Assembly (NCBI GenBank): GCA_017936605.1
Contig: JAGBFH010000015.1
Coordinates: forward strand, 1 to 64,000
Direction of reading: 5' to 3'
DNA length: 64,000 nt
Origin: Tidjanibacter sp.
GTDB taxonomy: Bacteria; Bacteroidota; Bacteroidia; Bacteroidales; Rikenellaceae
Part shown: positions 8,014-16,458 of the stretch, piece by piece
How the letters are laid out: each line of letters begins with the position of its first letter
How positions within the stretch are numbered: the stretch's first letter is position 1
Notes under the pieces: generated by a model
Database searches by the model: none
Seen by the model: the letters and a program-made list of their open reading frames with translations, nothing else
Told to the model about the DNA's origin: nothing
Made by a program: the position numbers and the translations under genes

Positions 8014-11000
8014 ATGGCTCAATTTGTTCACCTTCATCTACATACGCAATATTCGATTCTCGATGGAGCCGCCTCCATCTCATCCATCGTAGCCCGTGCC
8101 AAAGAGTACGGTATGGGGGCTGTGGCCATCACCGACCACGGCAATATGTATGGTGTCAAGGAGTTCTACGACAAGATGACCAAGGAGGGCATCAAGCCCA
8201 TTCTCGGATGCGAGACCTACATTGTGGCCGACCGCCATACCAAGAGCAAGGAGACCGAGCGCAGGTATCACCTCATACTGCTGGCCAAGAATGCTGTGGG
8301 CTACCACAACCTCATAAAGCTCGTGTCGATAGGTTTTACCGAGGGCTCCTACTACGGCAAGCCCCGTATAGACCACAAGATTCTCGAGGAGCTGCACGAG
8401 GGTATCATCTGCTGTTCGGCCTGTATTGCGGGCGAGGTGCCCAAGGCCCTGATGGCCGACAACGAGGCCGAGGCTGAGCGCATCATCGAGTGGTACAAGG
8501 GTGTCTTTGGCGAGGACTACTACATTGAGCTCCAGCGCCACGACCCCAAGGACCCCACCCGTCCCCACGATGTCATCGAGGCACAAAACAGGGTCAATGG
8601 TCGCCTTGTGGAGCTGGCCAAGAAGCACGGCGTGAAGTACATCTGCACCAACGATGTCCATTTCACCGACGCCGATGACGCTATGGCCCACGACCACCTC
8701 ATCTGTCTTAATACGGGCAAGGATATCGACGACCCCACCCGTATGCGCTACACGGGCGAGGAGTATTTCAAGAGCCCCGATGAGATGGCGGCCCTCTTCG
8801 CCGACTACCCCGAGGCGCTCGAAACGACCCTCGAGATTGCCGACAAGGTGGAGCAGTACAACCTCAACAGCGACCCTCTGATGCCCAACTTCGAGGTGCC
8901 CGAGAGCCTTGCCATCGACGAGCAAAAACTCAAGGATAGCATACTCAAGAAGAGCAAAGACCCCGACGAGAAGGCTGCCATTGAGGCTTCCGATAGCATC
9001 TACGCCTACGCCGAGGCCCACCCCGAAATAAACGAGAGGCTCACCGTTGCCAAGCAGTTCCAATATCTCACCCACCTTGTCTATGAGGGTGCCCACAAGA
9101 GGTATGGCAAGACTCTGGGCGAGGAGCTCGAGAAGCGTATTGCCTATGAGTTGTCGGTAATCGAGAATATGGGTTTCCCCGGCTACTTCCTCATCGTGTG
9201 GGACTACATCAGGGCCGCACGCGAGTTGGGCGTGTCGGTAGGCCCGGGTCGTGGCTCGGCTGCCGGCTCGGTGGTGGCCTACTGTCTGAAGATTACCAAC
9301 ATCGACCCCATAAAATATGACCTTCTGTTTGAGCGTTTCCTCAACCCCGACCGTATATCGCTGCCCGATGTGGATGTCGACTTCGATGAGGACGGCAGGG
9401 CAGATGTGCTCAACTATGTCATTGAGAAGTATGGTCGCAAGCGCGTGGCGCAGATTGTCACCTTCGGCACGATGGCCCCCAAGATGGCCATCAAGGATGT
9501 GGCCCGCGTGCAGAAACTGCCGCTCTCGGAGAGCGACCGACTCACCAAACTCATCCCCGACAAGATTGAGAACAAGAAGGGTCAAAAACCCTTCGATTGG
9601 CTCTATGAGAGCGTGAGCGAGTTTGCAGCCGAGCGCAACAACGAAGACCCGCTGGTGCAGAACACGCTCCGCTATGCCGAGAAGCTCGAGGGCTCCGTGA
9701 GGCAGACGGGCGTACACGCCTGCGGTGTGATTATCGGCAAGGATGATTTGGAAAAGTTCGCACCCATCGCTACGGCCAAGGATGCCGACCTTAATGTGGT
9801 GCAGTTCGAGGGTCAGTTTGTGGAGAGCGTAGGCCTCATCAAGATGGACTTCCTGGGCCTGAAGACCCTCTCCATCATCAAAGATGCGCTGGAGAATGTG
9901 CGCCGCACGACGGGCAAGGTTATCGACATAGACGCCATACCGCTTGACGACAAGAAGACCTATGCCCTGTTCAGCCACGGCGACACCACGGGCGTATTCC
10001 AGTTTGAGTCGCCCGGTATGAAGAAGCACCTCAGGGCCCTCAAGCCCACCCGTCTGGAGGACCTCATCGCTATGAACGCCCTCTACCGCCCGGGCCCAAT
10101 GGATAAGATTCCCAACTTCATTGCCCGTAAGCAGGGTAAGGAGAAGATTACCTACGACTTCCCCGAGATGGAGAAGTACCTCTATGACACCTACGGCATT
10201 ACGGTCTATCAGGAGCAGGTAATGTTGCTCTCCCAGCTGCTGGCCGACTTCACCGGTGGCGAGGCCGACACACTGCGCAAGGCGATGGGTAAGAAGCAGA
10301 AGGCCGTGCTGGACAAGATGAAGCCCAAGTTCATCCAGGGCGCTATGGCCAAGGGGCACGACGAGCCCACGCTGGAGAAGATTTGGAGCGAGTGGGAGGC
10401 CTTTGCATCCTATGCGTTCAACAAGTCCCACGCCACCTGCTACGCCTATGTGGCCTACCAGACCGCCTACCTCAAAGCCCACTATCCGGCAGAGTTTATG
10501 GCGGCCCTCCTGAGCCGCAACCTGGCCAATATGGACAAACTCACCAACTTTATGGACGAGGCACGCAAGATGAAGATTCGCGTACTGGGTCCCGATGTGA
10601 ACAAGAGTGTCCACACCTTCTCGGCCGACAAGGAGGGCAATATCCGTTTCGGTATGGCCGGCATTAAGGGTGTAGGTGAGGCGGCAGTGAAGGAGTTGGT
10701 GGCCGAGCGCGAGCGCGGCGGCGACTTCAAGGACTTCTACGACTTCGTGGAGCGCATAAACTTCACGGCCGTAAACAAAAAAGCCATTGAGAATATGGCC
10801 CTTGCGGGCGTGTTCGACTCCATACTCGGCTTCCACCGCAGCAAACTCTTCGTTGTGCAGAAGGAGTCGGATGTGCCATTCCTCGAGCAGATGGTGCGCT
10901 ATGGCGTGAAATATCAGCAGGACAAGGATAACGCACAGCAGAGCCTCTTCGGTGGTATGATTGATGTATCACTCCAGAAGCCTATGCTTCCTCCGCTGCC

Positions 11001-11655
11001 CGAGTGGGACAAGCTCTACACGCTTAATAGGGAGAAGGAGGTGACGGGTATGTACCTCTCCTCCCACCCTCTGGATGACTACTCGGTAATCGTGAGGTAT
11101 GTCTGCAACACCCAGCTCACACAGTTCTCCAACCTGGCCGACATAGGCCAAAAGGAGTTCGTGGCAGGCGGTATGGTCACCAATGTGAGCCATCTGACCA
11201 CCTCCACGGGTCGCCCCTTCGGCAAGGTGAAGATGGAGGACTACTCGGGCGAGTATGAGTTCGCATTCTTCGGCAAGGACTATGAGCAGTTCCGACCCTA
11301 CCTCTATCAGGGCTACTTCCTGATGGTTAAGGGCTCCGTAAGACCCCGTCCCTACAACCCCGAAGAGCTCGAAGTGAAGGTAACTTCGCTCCAACAACTA
11401 CAAGATGTGAGCGAAAATGTTATAAAAGAGATAAATATTAATATCTTTGTGGAAGATTTGACAGCAGAACTGAGAGAAGAGTTCACCAAACGCCTCAAAA
11501 AGTCCAAGGGTAAGACCAAAGTGAATATCCGCGTGTGCGACAGCAAGACCGAGGTGGCTGTGGGCTTCTACACAAAGAAACTCACCATAGGCGTGACGCA
11601 GGAGTTGCTCGACTTCTTCGATGACAACGATATGCGCTTCTCCCTCAAGAGCTAA
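8014..11655 (+). CDS. dnaE: DNA polymerase III subunit alpha
   Basis: Replicative C-family polymerase of 1213 residues, the catalytic subunit of the chromosomal replicase. The N-terminal PHP domain starts with FVHLHLHTQYSILDGA and has ITDHGNMYG. The polymerase palm carries GPGRGSAAGSVVAYCL and LPDVDVDFDEDGR with the catalytic aspartates, and DTYGITVYQEQVM follows. An OB-fold like region lies near residues 1040-1130. Length and domain order are typical for DnaE1. It is followed 50 bp later by trxA on the same strand. Confidence 0.97.
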   Translation: MAQFVHLHLHTQYSILDGAASISSIVARAKEYGMGAVAITDHGNMYGVKEFYDKMTKEGIKPILGCETYIVADRHTKSKETERRYHLILLAKNAVGYHNLIKLVSIGFTEGSYYGKPRIDHKILEELHEGIICCSACIAGEVPKALMADNEAEAERIIEWYKGVFGEDYYIELQRHDPKDPTRPHDVIEAQNRVNGRLVELAKKHGVKYICTNDVHFTDADDAMAHDHLICLNTGKDIDDPTRMRYTGEEYFKSPDEMAALFADYPEALETTLEIADKVEQYNLNSDPLMPNFEVPESLAIDEQKLKDSILKKSKDPDEKAAIEASDSIYAYAEAHPEINERLTVAKQFQYLTHLVYEGAHKRYGKTLGEELEKRIAYELSVIENMGFPGYFLIVWDYIRAARELGVSVGPGRGSAAGSVVAYCLKITNIDPIKYDLLFERFLNPDRISLPDVDVDFDEDGRADVLNYVIEKYGRKRVAQIVTFGTMAPKMAIKDVARVQKLPLSESDRLTKLIPDKIENKKGQKPFDWLYESVSEFAAERNNEDPLVQNTLRYAEKLEGSVRQTGVHACGVIIGKDDLEKFAPIATAKDADLNVVQFEGQFVESVGLIKMDFLGLKTLSIIKDALENVRRTTGKVIDIDAIPLDDKKTYALFSHGDTTGVFQFESPGMKKHLRALKPTRLEDLIAMNALYRPGPMDKIPNFIARKQGKEKITYDFPEMEKYLYDTYGITVYQEQVMLLSQLLADFTGGEADTLRKAMGKKQKAVLDKMKPKFIQGAMAKGHDEPTLEKIWSEWEAFASYAFNKSHATCYAYVAYQTAYLKAHYPAEFMAALLSRNLANMDKLTNFMDEARKMKIRVLGPDVNKSVHTFSADKEGNIRFGMAGIKGVGEAAVKELVAERERGGDFKDFYDFVERINFTAVNKKAIENMALAGVFDSILGFHRSKLFVVQKESDVPFLEQMVRYGVKYQQDKDNAQQSLFGGMIDVSLQKPMLPPLPEWDKLYTLNREKEVTGMYLSSHPLDDYSVIVRYVCNTQLTQFSNLADIGQKEFVAGGMVTNVSHLTTSTGRPFGKVKMEDYSGEYEFAFFGKDYEQFRPYLYQGYFLMVKGSVRPRPYNPEELEVKVTSLQQLQDVSENVIKEININIFVEDLTAELREEFTKRLKKSKGKTKVNIRVCDSKTEVAVGFYTKKLTIGVTQELLDFFDDNDMRFSLKS

Positions 11656-11705
11656 CGAAAACAGACTAAAACACAATACATTAACTTAAAAACAAACACA
11701 CAATT

Positions 11706-12020
11706 ATGGCACTTGTAATCAATGACGCCAACTATGCAGAGTTGGCAGCCGATGGCAAACTTTTGGTAATCGATTTCTGGGCAGAGTGGTGCGGTCCTTG
11801 CCGTATGATCGGTCCTATCGTAGAGAAACTCGCAGAGGAGTTCGAGGGCAAAGCAAACATTGGCAAATGCAATGTAGACGAGTCGAATGATATTACCGGA
11901 AAATTCTCGGTACGCAACATCCCCACCATCGTCTTCGTTAAGAATGGCGAGCTCGTGGACAAACAGGTAGGCGCTTGCTCGGAGGGTGACCTTCGCAAGA
12001 AAATCGAGGCTAACCTATAA
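11706..12020 (+). CDS. trxA: Thioredoxin
   Basis: Small cytoplasmic disulfide reductase of 104 residues. The active site WAEWCGPCRM (CGPC) and the cis-proline loop RNIPTIV are intact. It is reduced by thioredoxin reductase and serves reductases such as ribonucleotide reductase. It begins 50 bp after dnaE and may be read from the same transcript. It ends in a perfect hairpin terminator. Confidence 0.96.
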   Translation: MALVINDANYAELAADGKLLVIDFWAEWCGPCRMIGPIVEKLAEEFEGKANIGKCNVDESNDITGKFSVRNIPTIVFVKNGELVDKQVGACSEGDLRKKIEANL

Positions 12021-12033
12021 TAAGCAGACTCAT

Positions 12034-12063
12034 ATTTTGGGCAACGGCTTCGTTGCCCAAAAT
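12034..12063 (+). terminator. trxA terminator
   Basis: ATTTTGGGCAACG pairs with CGTTGCCCAAAAT around a four-base loop. A second hairpin at about 12074-12112 (CGGACTCTGC / GCAGAGTCCG) ends in seven T and gives a back-up. Confidence 0.85.
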
Positions 12064-12123
12064 ACCTTTAAGCGGACTCTGCCGCCTACTTGTCGTAGGT
12101 CGCAGAGTCCGACTTTTTTTGCA

Positions 12124-12360
12124 AAGGTGAGAGGTGAAAAGTGGAAGGTGAAAGATAAGGTCATTAAGGTCCCTAAGGTCTTTAAGGTCCTTAATTTTTA
12201 TAAATTCCCTAATAAATAATTTTGAATTTCGAATTTTGAATTTTGCATTCCTTTTGGCCCTTTCGGCCCTTTCGGCCCTTACCCTCCCCTAAGTTAGGGG
12301 AGGGAATTAGATGGGGCCTATGAGACCTATGGGACTTATAAGCCACATAAGCCCTATCAA
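12124..12360. repeat. Heptamer and nonamer arrays with CCCTCCCCTAA palindrome
   Basis: 12124-12150 has a 7-bp period (AGGTGAG, AGGTGAA). 12160-12200 has 9-bp GGTCCTTAA-like units. 12219-12250 is 7-bp again (TTGAATT, TCGAATT). 12252-12281 is 9-bp GGCCCTTTC. A perfect palindrome at 12282-12304 (half CCCTCCCCTAA) comes next, followed by GGGCCTATG-like nonamers. I see no coding sequence here. Confidence 0.75.
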
Positions 12361-12603
12361 GACTTAGGTCGGGCGTAGGGCGTCGGACGACCACCATAAT
12401 TAGCCAGCACCGTTGCACAAGGTTATTATCAAGGGCTTAGCCCTTGACCAAGCCTCCCTTTTCAAAGGGAGGTTTGGAGGGATTGTCTATACTCATTCCG
12501 CGAATGCGGATTTTTTTGCCAAACAAAGGAGCGGACTCCGCAGGGCACAACGGTGCCAGCGGGTAATGGGAACACAACCCACCGCTTTCCTTTGAAAGTA
12601 AAA
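12331..12603. repeat. Composite direct repeat, copy 1
   Basis: 12331-12508 matches 33993-34161 at most positions, including the hairpin CCTCCCTTTTCAAAGGGAGG. The match continues through a GGCACAACGGTGCC hairpin and CCCACCGCTTT into the nested element that starts at 12604. Both copies end in a nested element in the same order, which makes a composite of about 380 bp. No open frame here looks like a real gene. Confidence 0.8.
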
Positions 12604-12719
12604 ACGCATAGAGCGAGGGGAATTTTTTGCCAACAAGATGGGCGAGGCCCGCAGCTTACTCGAGGTAAGTGAGGGTCTCGCCCGTTGCAGTTTGGTGAAA
12701 AATCCACCCGCTATATACA
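12604..12719 (-). repeat. Nested 3'-end hairpin element, copy 2
   Basis: Read on the minus strand, stem 2 is GGGCGAGACCC / GGGCCTCGCCC. It encloses TCA-CTTAC-loop-GTAAG-CTGC. The inner helix is CTTAC/GTAAG instead of TTTGC/GCAAA, a paired change. This copy lies downstream of copy 3 with no gene between them, and its outer arm is followed by TTTTT on the minus strand. Confidence 0.8.
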
Positions 12720-12741
12720 GTTTTCAATTTTCGAAAGAAAT

Positions 12742-12857
12742 GCGCAGATTATTCAGGGATTTTTGTGCCAAACAAAAAGGCGAGTCCGCAGTTTGCTAAT
12801 TGCAAATGAGGAACTCGCCTATTGAAGTTTGGTGCGAAAAGCACCAATAATCTGTGC
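12742..12857 (-). repeat. Nested 3'-end hairpin element, copy 3 (after aroE)
   Basis: On the minus strand the element begins 15 nt after the aroE stop. The outer arms are GCACAGATTATT / AATAATCTGCGC, and the middle arms are GCACCAAAC / GTTTGGCAC. Stem 2 is GGCGAGTTCC / GGACTCGCC, and the core is TCA-TTTGC-AATTA-GCAAA-CTGC. Confidence 0.8.
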
Positions 12858-12872
12858 TTTTACTCGACAATT

Positions 12873-13610
12873 TTAGATGCGGCCAAAGATTCGCCAGGAA
12901 GCCTCCGCCTGATAAACAAACATCTTCTGGCCGTTGCAGATTGCCGCACCCTGCATCTGACCGCGACGCAGGAACTCGGTGGTGGCGGGGTTGTAGACCA
13001 AATCGAAGAGGAAGTGGTCGGGGGTGAGGGCCTCATATGGGATGGGGGGGCACTCGCCCACATCGGGCAGCATACCGAGGGGTGTGGTGTTGATAATCAG
13101 GGGATAGCCCGCAACAACCTCCTCGGTCACCTCCTCATAGGAGATGTCGCCCTTACCGCTGTGGGAAACCACCACAAACTGGAAACCTTTGTCCTTGAGT
13201 GCTGCCTGCACGGCCTTGGAGGCGCCGCCCGTGCCAAGCACAAGGGCCCTGGGGCGCTCCGCGAGCAGCCACTCGTTGATGGCCGAGGCGAAACCCTCAT
13301 AGTCGGTATTATGACCGTGGAGAGAGCCGTCGGGGGCCACCTTCACACAGTTCACTGCGCCAATCCTCTCCGCCTCGGGCGAGAGGCTCGAGAGCAGGGG
13401 CAGGATTTGCTCCTTATAGGGGTGGGTGACATTGAAACCTCTCAGGTCGGGGTGCTCGGCAATATAGGGCAGAAGCTCGTCGAGAGAGTCGAGCTCTATC
13501 TTGCGATACTCACGAAAGTCCAGCTCGCCCTCGCCCGCAAACTTGCGAGTGAAGTAGTCGGCCGACATAGAGTGCTGAAGAGGTTTGCCAATAACGCCGT
13601 AGAGTTCCAT
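12873..13610 (-). CDS. aroE: Shikimate 5-dehydrogenase
   Basis: NADPH-dependent reduction of 3-dehydroshikimate to shikimate, in the pathway to chorismate and aromatic amino acids. The 245 residues start with the substrate-binding GVIGKPLQHSMSADYF. The motif FNVTHPYKEQ carries the catalytic Lys; VNCVKV and HNTDYEGF follow, then the nucleotide-binding loop LGTGGASKAV. The protein is slightly shorter than E. coli AroE (about 270 residues), which is common in this phylum. It follows the membrane protein gene by 18 bp, so the two form an operon. Confidence 0.95.
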   Translation of the reverse strand: MELYGVIGKPLQHSMSADYFTRKFAGEGELDFREYRKIELDSLDELLPYIAEHPDLRGFNVTHPYKEQILPLLSSLSPEAERIGAVNCVKVAPDGSLHGHNTDYEGFASAINEWLLAERPRALVLGTGGASKAVQAALKDKGFQFVVVSHSGKGDISYEEVTEEVVAGYPLIINTTPLGMLPDVGECPPIPYEALTPDHFLFDLVYNPATTEFLRRGQMQGAAICNGQKMFVYQAEASWRIFGRI

Positions 13611-13628
13611 ATAGTTGTGGTTGAATTT

Positions 13629-14273
13629 TTAGAGTGCGTATTTGATTAACACGAAGCCTCCGATGAGCAGCACCGTGAAGGCTATTGCACAGAGGTTGAA
13701 GTATTTGTCGATGAACTTTTTGATGGGGGCACCGAACTTCCACACAAGGCCGGCCACGAGGAAGAACCTCATACCGCGCGAGATGACGCTTGCCAGCACA
13801 AAGATGGGGAACTGCGTAATGCCCAGGAAGACACCCGCCGAGATGGTGATGAGTTTATAGGGCAGAGGGGTGAAACCTGCGGTGAAGACCAGCCAGAAGT
13901 TCCACTGCTCATAGAGCGAGCCCACATTGTCGAAGGCCTCCTGTGTGAAGACCCCGGGGATGAAGAGGCTATCGACAGCCTCCCACGCAAAGGCACCCAG
14001 ACCGAAGCCTACCATCGCACCTACTACCGAACCTGCGGTGCAGATGAGTGCATACTTAAAGGATTTTTTGGGCATACCCACACAGAGTGCCAAAAGGAGC
14101 ACATCGGGAGGGATGGGAAATATAATGGCCTCGGCCATAGCGAAAAGGAACATAGCCCAGCCGGCCCAGGGGCTCTCTGCCCAAGAGAGCATCCAGTTAT
14201 AAAGACGACGCACAATGCCGGGTTTTTTGGCCTCGTCGCCCTCGGGCACTAATATTTGTTGTTTCTCTGACAT
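13629..14273 (-). CDS. YqaA/DedA-type (VTT domain) inner-membrane protein
   Basis: Protein of 214 residues with a charged N-terminus and four to five hydrophobic segments (about 40-60, 72-98, 125-150, 158-178, 190-212). The motif FTPLPYKLITISAGV and the G-rich GSVVGAMVGFGLG match the VTT (DedA/YqaA) fold, whose members include lipid scramblases and undecaprenyl phosphate translocases. The segment IPPDVLLLALC is also typical of YqaA proteins. The substrate is not known. It is the first gene of an operon with aroE. Confidence 0.85.
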   Translation of the reverse strand: MSEKQQILVPEGDEAKKPGIVRRLYNWMLSWAESPWAGWAMFLFAMAEAIIFPIPPDVLLLALCVGMPKKSFKYALICTAGSVVGAMVGFGLGAFAWEAVDSLFIPGVFTQEAFDNVGSLYEQWNFWLVFTAGFTPLPYKLITISAGVFLGITQFPIFVLASVISRGMRFFLVAGLVWKFGAPIKKFIDKYFNLCAIAFTVLLIGGFVLIKYAL

Positions 14274-14345
14274 AATTCAACTCTTTGTTATCGCGAAAAA
14301 TATTCGCATACTATACAACTTTGCAAAGATATTGCACCTTTTTCA

Positions 14346-14445
14346 CAATTCAAAATAGAAAATTGAAAATGGACACTTGAAAATATAATCCTTAGGGTCC
14401 TTAATGTCCTTAAAGTCCTTAAAGTCCCTAAACTCCTTATATAAT
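14346..14445. repeat. Short heptamer and nonamer arrays
   Basis: ATTGAAA-like 7-bp units are followed by CCTTAAAGT-like 9-bp units (14395-14440). The array lies between the membrane protein gene and the tRNA-Leu gene. A second 7-bp array (ATTCAAA, ATGCAAA) sits at 14651-14680. Confidence 0.65.
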
Positions 14446-14475
14446 TTGTAACTTCCTTGTTCGGCCGACTTTAGA

Positions 14476-14512
14476 CAAAAAAAAGACAGCCTGCATCTCT
14501 GCAAGCTGTCTG
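14476..14512 (-). terminator. tRNA-Leu terminator
   Basis: On the minus strand AGACAGCTTGCA pairs with TGCAGGCTGTCT and is followed by eight T. It begins directly after the encoded CCA end of the tRNA. Confidence 0.85.
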
Positions 14513-14597
14513 TGGTGCCCAGGACAGGAATCGAACCTGCACGCCTTGCGGCACACGCACCTGAAACGTGCGCGTCTACCTATTCCGCCACCTGGGC
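14513..14597 (-). tRNA. tRNA-Leu (CAG)
   Basis: An 85-nt tRNA with acceptor stem GCCCAGG / CCTGGGC and encoded CCA. It has a long variable arm (TGCCGCAAGGCG), as expected for a class II tRNA, and the T-loop GGTTCGATTCC. The anticodon loop TTCAGGT gives anticodon CAG, which reads CUG codons. Confidence 0.95.
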
Positions 14598-14771
14598 ATC
14601 CGCGCCAACCGACAAGTGTTTCGGTCTTTGAGCGTGCAAAGATACATATAAAATTCAAAATGCAAAATTCAAAATGCAAATTTTTCTATTTTTTCCTCTC
14701 TTTCACCCCATCACGCTTCTCCAAATGGGAGAAACAGAATGTGACTCGCAATGATTAAAGAGGCTTATATG

Positions 14772-14802
14772 TTGCGTCTTTCAACTTTATTGCCTACTTT
14801 TG
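14772..14802 (+). promoter_or_regulatory. Promoter directly before the thioredoxin-fold gene
   Basis: TACTTTTG (14795-14802) is an exact -7 box. GTTG (14771-14774) lies 20 bp upstream as a 3-of-4 match to TTTG. The ATG at 14808 lies only 6 nt after the -7 box, so transcription would start at or very near the A of ATG. This argues against the longer upstream start at 14751. Confidence 0.55.
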
Positions 14803-14807
14803 TAGGG

Positions 14808-15272
14808 ATGAAGAGACTGTTGTGTATAATTGTTGCTCTGGTAGCCACCACCCTCACGCTCAAGGCGCAGAGAGTGGAGGTCGGGAGCATAGCGCCCCAG
14901 ATTCAGGGTGTGGAGTGGATAAGCGACACCCCACAGCTGGGCGACAGGGCGCTGATGGTGGAGTTCTTCCACTCCTCCAACGAGGATTGCAGGGCCCACA
15001 TTGACCTCTGTAACAGCCTCTCGCACCACTTCCTCGACAAGATGGATGTGGTGATGCTCACGCGCGAGCCCTCCGAGCAGGTGGCCTCGCTACTGATGCA
15101 CGAGTATCAGTTCTTCTATGTGGCTGCCGACGAGAGCGGTGCCACCTTCCGCGCCTTTGGCGTGAACCACGTGCCCTTTGCGGTTATCATTGACGATAGC
15201 GGCGAGGTTGTCTGGATAGGCAACCCCTGGACACTCACAAAAGAGATAATCGAAAAACTTATAACACAATGA
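14808..15272 (+). CDS. Exported thioredoxin-fold protein without CxxC
   Basis: Protein of 154 residues with signal peptide MKRLLCIIVALVATTLTLKAQ and a TlpA/peroxiredoxin-like fold: QIQGVEW, then LMVEFFHSSNEDCRAH, the cis-Pro loop NHVPFAVIIDDSGEVVW and a C-terminal helix. Where TlpA has CxxC, this protein has SSNEDC, so only one cysteine sits at the active-site helix. It may be a one-Cys peroxidase-like protein or a non-catalytic member. The chosen start gives a clean signal peptide and fits the promoter; an upstream start at 14751 would extend across the promoter. It overlaps the next gene by 4 bp (ATGA). Confidence 0.8.
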   Translation: MKRLLCIIVALVATTLTLKAQRVEVGSIAPQIQGVEWISDTPQLGDRALMVEFFHSSNEDCRAHIDLCNSLSHHFLDKMDVVMLTREPSEQVASLLMHEYQFFYVAADESGATFRAFGVNHVPFAVIIDDSGEVVWIGNPWTLTKEIIEKLITQ

Positions 15273-16378
15273 GTTCCAACAACATTGACCACTTCGAGTA
15301 CCACCACCGCGAGGAGCACGGCTCAAGCGCACTGAATGTCACCGACGGTGTGGAGAGTCAGCCCATCGTAAACCCATATTTCAAACGCGTGAGGCGTCGT
15401 ACGCTCACTACGGATGAGTATGTGAAGGGTATCTTGGAGGGTAACATCACCATTCTCTCGCAGGCCATCACCCTCATCGAGAGCAACAACCGCGACCACT
15501 ACGCTCAGGCTCAGGAGATTATTGAGCGCTGCCTGCCCTACTCGGGAGGCTCTATGCGCATAGGTATCACGGGCGTACCCGGAGCGGGCAAGTCGACCTT
15601 CATTGAGGCCGTGGGCGGTATGGTCACCGAGCTGGGGCACAAACTCGCCGTCTTGGCCATCGACCCCTCCTCGGAGCGTAGCGGCGGCTCCATTCTGGGC
15701 GACAAAACCCGTATGGAGACCATCTGCAACAATCCCAAGGTCTTCATTCGCCCCTCACCGAGTGCGGGTTCGCTTGGTGGCGTGGCTCGCAAGACCCGCG
15801 AGTCCATTGTGCTCTGCGAGGCCGCAGGCTTCGATGTGGTCTTCATTGAGACCGTAGGTGTGGGCCAGAGCGAGACGGCCGTACACTCGATGGTCGATAT
15901 CTTTATGCTGTTGCAGATTTCGGGTGCCGGCGATGAGCTTCAGGGCATCAAGCGTGGCATTATGGAGATGGCCGATGTGGTTGCCATCACCAAGGCCGAC
16001 GGCGACAACCGTCATCGTGCAGAGCTCGCTCGCGCACAGATTTTCAACGCTCTCAAGCTCTTCCCTCCCACCGACAGCCAGTGGACACCTCAGGTGCTCA
16101 CCTGCTCGAGCCTTACGGGCAAGGGTATTGGCGATGTGTGGAACACGGTGGAGGACTTCATCAAGCACACCAAGACCAACGGCTACTTCCAAGCAAACCG
16201 CAACCGTCAGGGCAAGTATTGGATGTATGAGAGCATCAACGAGAGCCTCAAGGGGGACTTCTATGGCAATCCTGCCATTGCCGAGCGCCTTGTGGGCTAC
16301 GAGGAGGCCATCCTCTCGGACCGCATCAGCTCCTTCATCGCTGCCAAGGAACTTCTGGACCTCTATAAAAACCTATAA
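15269..16378 (+). CDS. meaB: MeaB/ArgK-family GTPase (methylmalonyl-CoA mutase chaperone)
   Basis: G3E-class GTPase of 369 residues that guards loading of adenosylcobalamin into methylmalonyl-CoA mutase. The P-loop ITGVPGAGKST is near residue 95. IDPSSERSGGSILGDKTRM, FIETVGVGQSE and TKADGDN (specificity motif) follow in the family's usual order, with the C-terminal dimerisation part present. It overlaps the preceding thioredoxin-fold gene by ATGA, so they are translationally coupled. The mutase genes are not in this window. Confidence 0.95.
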   Translation: MSSNNIDHFEYHHREEHGSSALNVTDGVESQPIVNPYFKRVRRRTLTTDEYVKGILEGNITILSQAITLIESNNRDHYAQAQEIIERCLPYSGGSMRIGITGVPGAGKSTFIEAVGGMVTELGHKLAVLAIDPSSERSGGSILGDKTRMETICNNPKVFIRPSPSAGSLGGVARKTRESIVLCEAAGFDVVFIETVGVGQSETAVHSMVDIFMLLQISGAGDELQGIKRGIMEMADVVAITKADGDNRHRAELARAQIFNALKLFPPTDSQWTPQVLTCSSLTGKGIGDVWNTVEDFIKHTKTNGYFQANRNRQGKYWMYESINESLKGDFYGNPAIAERLVGYEEAILSDRISSFIAAKELLDLYKNL

Positions 16379-16419
16379 GATACCATACAAGATACTATAT
16401 AAGATAGTATCGTTATTAC

Positions 16420-16458
16420 AAAAACCCTTTGGCCAACGGCGTGGTCAAAGGGTTTTTT
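16420..16458. terminator. Shared terminator of meaB and the acetyltransferase gene
   Basis: AAAACCCTTTGGCC pairs with GGTCAAAGGGTTTT. For meaB it ends in six T. The right arm overlaps the last codons and stop (TGA at 16447-16445) of the convergent acetyltransferase gene. Confidence 0.8.

Noticed and set aside
8080-10836. Very long open frame antisense to dnaE (also antisense to gyrA at 27162-29249, ftsK at 30797-33001 and the RSH gene at 2892-4643)
   Set aside because: The sense frames encode complete, recognisable enzymes. The antisense frames arise from codon bias and their products match no fold or motif.
12413-12707. Small open frames in the composite repeat
   Set aside because: They lie across hairpin modules, differ between the two repeat copies and lack start signals.
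14437-14758. Open frames across tRNA-Leu
   Set aside because: They overlap a complete tRNA and its terminator.
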